Positions 61,119 to 64,000 of a stretch of 64,000 nt of DNA are shown here, piece by piece. The position numbers and the translations under genes are program-made. Position 1 is the stretch's first letter. Each line of letters begins with the position of its first letter. The stretch spans positions 5,890,001-5,954,000 of the forward strand of contig NZ_CP130720.1 of assembly GCF_035984415.1 (NCBI RefSeq). Reading direction: 5' to 3'. This DNA is from Streptomyces sp. NBC_01296 (GTDB lineage Bacteria > Actinomycetota > Actinomycetes > Streptomycetales > Streptomycetaceae). Under the pieces are notes generated by a model. That model was given only the letters and a program-made list of their open reading frames with translations. It had not been told where the DNA came from and did no database searches.

Positions 61119-62297
61119 ATGACCAGCAGTGACGAGGGCGCCGAGCAGCCCTGGAACCCCCAACGGCAGCGCAGCGCCAACGAGCGGCTGCTGTGGGACC
61201 GGCTGCGGTCCGGCGGGGCGGCCTCGCGGGCGCAGCTCGCCCGCGAGACGGGGCTGTCCAAGCCCACCGTCTCCAGCGCGCTCGCCGCCCTCGAACAGGC
61301 CGGCCTGGTCCGCGAGGCCGGTACGCACGCACCCGAGCGGGGCCGGATCGCCGTGCTGTACGCCCCCGATCCGACGGCCGGCTACGCCCTCGGGCTCGAC
61401 ATCGGCCGGAGCTGGCTGCGCGTCGCGCTGGCCGACCTCGACGGCACCGTCGTCGCCCGCTCCGACGTCCGCAACCAGGCCCGCACCGCGAACAGCATGG
61501 CCGACCTCGCCGTGTCCGCCGCCCGCGGGCTCGTCGCCGACTCCGCACTGGACCCGGGCAAGGTCACCCAGGCCGTCGTCGGCACGCCCGGCGTCTACGA
61601 CGAGGACGAGCGCCGGGTCCGGTACGCCCAGCAACTGCCCGGCTGGGGCCGCCCGGGGCTGCTCGACCGGATCCGCGACGGGCTCGGCCTGCCCGTCGCC
61701 GTCCAGAACGACGCCAACCTCGCGGCGCTCGGCGAGTACACGTACGGCGTCGGCGCGGGCAGCCGGCTCTTCGTCTACGTCATGATCGGGACCGGCCTCG
61801 GCATGGGCATCGTCAACGAGGGCCGGCTGTTCACCGGGGCGCACGGCGGGGCCGGCGAGATCGGCTTCCTGCCGTGGGCGGGCCGCCGGGAGCCGGAGCC
61901 CGAGGCCGACAGCATGGAGGACGCCGTCTCGGCCGAGGCCGTGGTCCAGACGGCCCGCGCCCACGGGATGACCGGGCCCCTCACCGCCAAGGACGTCTTC
62001 GACGCCGCCCGGGCGGGAGACGCGGCCGCCGCCCGGGCGGTGGAACTCGAAGGGGAACGCCTCGCCCACACCGTGGCGGCGGTCTCCGCCGTCCTCGACC
62101 CCGACCTCGTCGTCCTCGGCGGCGGGGTCGGCCACAACGCCGACCTGCTGCTGCGCACGGTCCGGCAGACGCTGCGCACCCTCACACCGCTGCGGCCGAA
62201 GGTGGCGCCCAGCAGCCTGGGGGAGGACGCGGTCCTGCTGGGCGCGGTGGCCACGGCGCTGGACGCGGCCCGCGACCTGGCCTTCGAGGGCCGCTGA
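61119..62297 (+). CDS. ROK family transcriptional regulator
   Basis: A 392-residue ROK protein. The N-terminal winged helix SRAQLARETGLSKPTVSSAL is followed by the sugar-kinase-like domain: GLDIGRSWLRVALADLDGTV (phosphate loop), VAVQNDANLAALGEY and GTGLGMGIVNEGRLFTGAHG. The zinc cysteines usual after GAHGGAGEIGF are missing (FLPWAGRREPE), as in some regulators without kinase activity. ATG 61119 is chosen; an ATG at 61111 is out of frame. Confidence 0.85.
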   Translation: MTSSDEGAEQPWNPQRQRSANERLLWDRLRSGGAASRAQLARETGLSKPTVSSALAALEQAGLVREAGTHAPERGRIAVLYAPDPTAGYALGLDIGRSWLRVALADLDGTVVARSDVRNQARTANSMADLAVSAARGLVADSALDPGKVTQAVVGTPGVYDEDERRVRYAQQLPGWGRPGLLDRIRDGLGLPVAVQNDANLAALGEYTYGVGAGSRLFVYVMIGTGLGMGIVNEGRLFTGAHGGAGEIGFLPWAGRREPEPEADSMEDAVSAEAVVQTARAHGMTGPLTAKDVFDAARAGDAAAARAVELEGERLAHTVAAVSAVLDPDLVVLGGGVGHNADLLLRTVRQTLRTLTPLRPKVAPSSLGEDAVLLGAVATALDAARDLAFEGR

Positions 62298-62298
62298 G

Positions 62299-63390
62299 CT
62301 ACAGCGGAGCCTGCTGCAGCGGCACGGGCCGCGGCGCCGCCGCCGGCAGCGGGTCCAGCCTGACCGGGGGCGGCGGGGCCACCGGCAGGGTCAGGCTGGT
62401 GATCCCGCACGGGACCTCGGGGGTGGCGTACGGGAGGTGCAGCCGGCCCTCCCGGCTCCACAGCCCCGTACCGAGCCAGCCGTCGGGCGCGCCGAGGCGG
62501 AAGACGTGCCGGTCGGCGGGCCGCCACAGGCCGATCCTCCCCCAGCCGCCGCCGGGGGTACCCCCACCGTCCTCCAGCCGGAGCGCGACCCCGCAGGTCT
62601 CCGGCATCAGGGCCTGCCCCGGCTGCACCGCGAACGGGGTCCCCGCCTCCCCGCGCAGGCACTCCGGGAAGCGCACCGGCAGGGAGCTGCCCAGCACCCC
62701 CCAGCCCAGGCGCGGTTCGCCCGGGGCGTCCGAGCGGATCAGCAGCAGCCCGCTGTCGGGGTCGGCCAGCAGCAGCCGGTCGTCGCTGCCCTCCGCGATC
62801 TGGAGCAGCGGGGACACCTCGCCGCCGCGGCCCAGGTCCACCGCGACGGCCTTGGTGGTGCCGTCCAGCTCGCGGTCCAGCGCCAGCATCCGGCCGGCCC
62901 GGTCGAGCCAGACCCCGCCCGAGCACCGGCCCGGGACCCGGGCGACCTGCCCGAAGGGGCCGCCGGCCACCTGCCAGACCGTGGTCCCGGCGTCCGAGGC
63001 GGCCAGGGCGAAGGCGCCGCATCCGTCCGGCGACGGGGGCAGCAGGGACACCCGTACGCCCTCGCCCCCGGGCTCCACCGAACCCAGCGGGAGCTCCCCG
63101 GTCCGCGGCCCGGCCGCGGCGCCGCCCGTCGGGTACAGCAGCGCGAAGGCGTGCCGCTGCGCGACCCGACGGTGGATCAGCACCCGCCCGTCGGCCAGCG
63201 CCAGCACCTCGCTGTCGGCCTCCTCGGGCTGCGCGAGCGGCAGCGGCACCGTGTACGGCTCGGGCCCGGCCAGCGTCCAGCGCTCGGGGAAGCGGGCCTC
63301 ACCCTCCCCGGCGAGCCGGGCTGCGTACGACCCGTCCGCGGCGATGGTGAACGGGGCCGTCGTCGTGATCTCGATGGCACAGACAGTCAT
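62299..63390 (-). CDS. Beta-propeller-like hypothetical protein
   Basis: A 363-residue soluble protein of repeated short strands (FALAASDAGTTVWQVAGGPF, GVWLDRAGRMLALDRELDG, DRLLLADPDSGLLLIRSDAP), suggesting a WD/Kelch-like propeller. No catalytic motif. ATG 63390 has GGAGGTGA nine bases upstream. An interspersed palindromic element (62531-62570) is fixed in frame, giving LEDGGGTPGGGWGRI. Its stop is one base from the ROK stop. Confidence 0.65.
   Translation of the reverse strand: MTVCAIEITTTAPFTIAADGSYAARLAGEGEARFPERWTLAGPEPYTVPLPLAQPEEADSEVLALADGRVLIHRRVAQRHAFALLYPTGGAAAGPRTGELPLGSVEPGGEGVRVSLLPPSPDGCGAFALAASDAGTTVWQVAGGPFGQVARVPGRCSGGVWLDRAGRMLALDRELDGTTKAVAVDLGRGGEVSPLLQIAEGSDDRLLLADPDSGLLLIRSDAPGEPRLGWGVLGSSLPVRFPECLRGEAGTPFAVQPGQALMPETCGVALRLEDGGGTPGGGWGRIGLWRPADRHVFRLGAPDGWLGTGLWSREGRLHLPYATPEVPCGITSLTLPVAPPPPVRLDPLPAAAPRPVPLQQAPL
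62531..62570 (+). repeat. Interspersed palindromic element inside a coding sequence
   Basis: ATCCTCCCCCAGCCGCCG then CCGGGGGTACCCCCACCG. The ends match those of the element at 24405-24450; the central stem is shorter. Confidence 0.7.
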
Positions 63391-63599
63391 CCGTGCGTCA
63401 CCTCCGGGAGGGAAGCTAGTTTTCGCACGTCGGCGCGAACGGCACGACCTCGCCCACTTCACACATACGGGTGGCCGCCCGGCGGTTCGGCTGTGGTGGC
63501 GGGGGCGGTTGTGCTGTGCGGGACCGGCGCTGCCCTCGCCGCAGCCGCCGGGGCCCCGTACGGACTCTGCCGCTCCCGTACGGACGGTAGCCTTGGCCT

Positions 63600-64000
63600 G
63601 TGCCCCGTCTCTCTGAAGTCATCGCAGCGCTGGACGCTCTCTGGCCCCCCTCGCGGGCCGAGCAGTGGGACGCCGTCGGAACCGTCTGCGGCGATCCCGA
63701 CGCCGAGGTCTCCCGGGTCCTGTTCGCCGTCGACCCCGTGCAGGAGATCGTCGACGAGGCCGTGAAGCTGGGCGCCGACCTCGTCGTCACCCACCACCCC
63801 CTCTACCTGCGCGGCACCACCACCGTCGAGGCCGGCACCTTCAAGGGCCGCGTCGTGCACACGCTGATCAAGAACGACATCGCGCTGCACGTCGCCCACA
63901 CCAACGCGGACACCGCCGACCCCGGCGTCTCCGACGCCCTCGCCGGCGCCCTCGACCTGCGGATCACCGGCCCGCTGATCCCCGATCCCACCGACCCCGA
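63600..64000 (+). CDS. Nif3-like dinuclear metal center protein (partial)
   Basis: The first 133 residues of a DUF34/NIF3 (YbgI-like) protein, cut by the window edge. VPRLSEVIAALDALWPPSRA, EQWDAVGTVCGDPDAEVSRV, DLVVTHHPLYLRGTTTV and IALHVAHTNADTADPGVSDA are the family blocks with metal-ligand histidines. The GTG has no ribosome-binding site, but TAGCCT (63588-63593) sits where a minus-10 would place the transcript start at the GTG, so a leaderless mRNA is plausible. Confidence 0.9.
   Translation, partial: MPRLSEVIAALDALWPPSRAEQWDAVGTVCGDPDAEVSRVLFAVDPVQEIVDEAVKLGADLVVTHHPLYLRGTTTVEAGTFKGRVVHTLIKNDIALHVAHTNADTADPGVSDALAGALDLRITGPLIPDPTDP

Overview
This is a high-GC (roughly 72%) chromosomal segment of a Streptomyces or close relative. 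Evidence: very strong third-position G/C bias, many GTG starts, a WhiJ-type regulator paired with a DUF397 protein, PASTA-less Ser/Thr kinases, F420-dependent oxidoreductase, mycobacterial-type steroid genes, and two interspersed palindromic repeat families that I recognise as common in Streptomyces. There is one tRNA (Val, TAC), two clear riboswitches, no rRNA, no CRISPR, no IS element and no prophage. About 66 intact protein genes and two broken ones are supported.

Layout. 1-5 kb: O-methyltransferase, FmdB zinc ribbon, DUF4383 membrane protein, coiled-coil protein, tRNA-Val, a TRADD-N-associated membrane protein, DUF2277. 5-17 kb: cell-surface protein, DedA, PhoD-like phosphatase, secreted HNH nuclease, a Mn-sensing yybP-ykoY riboswitch with its GDT1 exporter, DinB, HAD phosphatase, peptidoglycan-binding protein, MFS pump with a C-terminal winged helix, AraC regulator, GNAT, NTF2-like protein. 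17-20 kb: MhuD-like heme monooxygenase and a GT87/PAP2 membrane protein.

Two coordinated systems dominate the middle and right. (1) A dispersed KstR steroid regulon: cyp125 and fadA5 (divergent, 20.5-23.2 kb), MBL hydrolase with aldehyde dehydrogenase plus 3Fe-4S ferredoxin (divergent, 30.5-33.6 kb), kstR itself (33.6 kb), a two-domain FadE34-like acyl-CoA dehydrogenase with a lipid-transfer thiolase (51-54.3 kb), and a MaoC hydratase, zinc alcohol dehydrogenase and SDR (57.2-60.2 kb). Eight sites matching or nearly matching TnnAACnnGTTnnA sit in their promoters. Together they supply C26 oxidation and beta-oxidation of a sterol-type side chain; no ring-cleavage genes lie in this window. (2) A cobalamin-riboswitch operon on the minus strand (24.1-30.5 kb) encoding a secreted alpha/alpha-toroid protein resembling eukaryotic intrinsic-factor folds, a second membrane-anchored surface protein, and a complete ECF transporter (EcfT, a double ATPase in one chain, and an S component).

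Other regions: glycosyltransferase-methyltransferase-toroid triad (34.6-37.8 kb); secreted and membrane proteins and an amidase (37.8-44.2 kb); a polyprenyl synthase with a start-less secreted ORF in the same frame behind it, an anti-sigma ATPase, the WhiJ/DUF397 pair and two tandem Ser/Thr kinases (44.3-50.4 kb); a decayed Rhs/YwqJ-deaminase toxin with an intact SUKH-3 immunity gene (54.3-55.8 kb); an HTH/membrane operon with inverted-repeat operators, a ROK protein and the start of a Nif3-like gene at the right edge.
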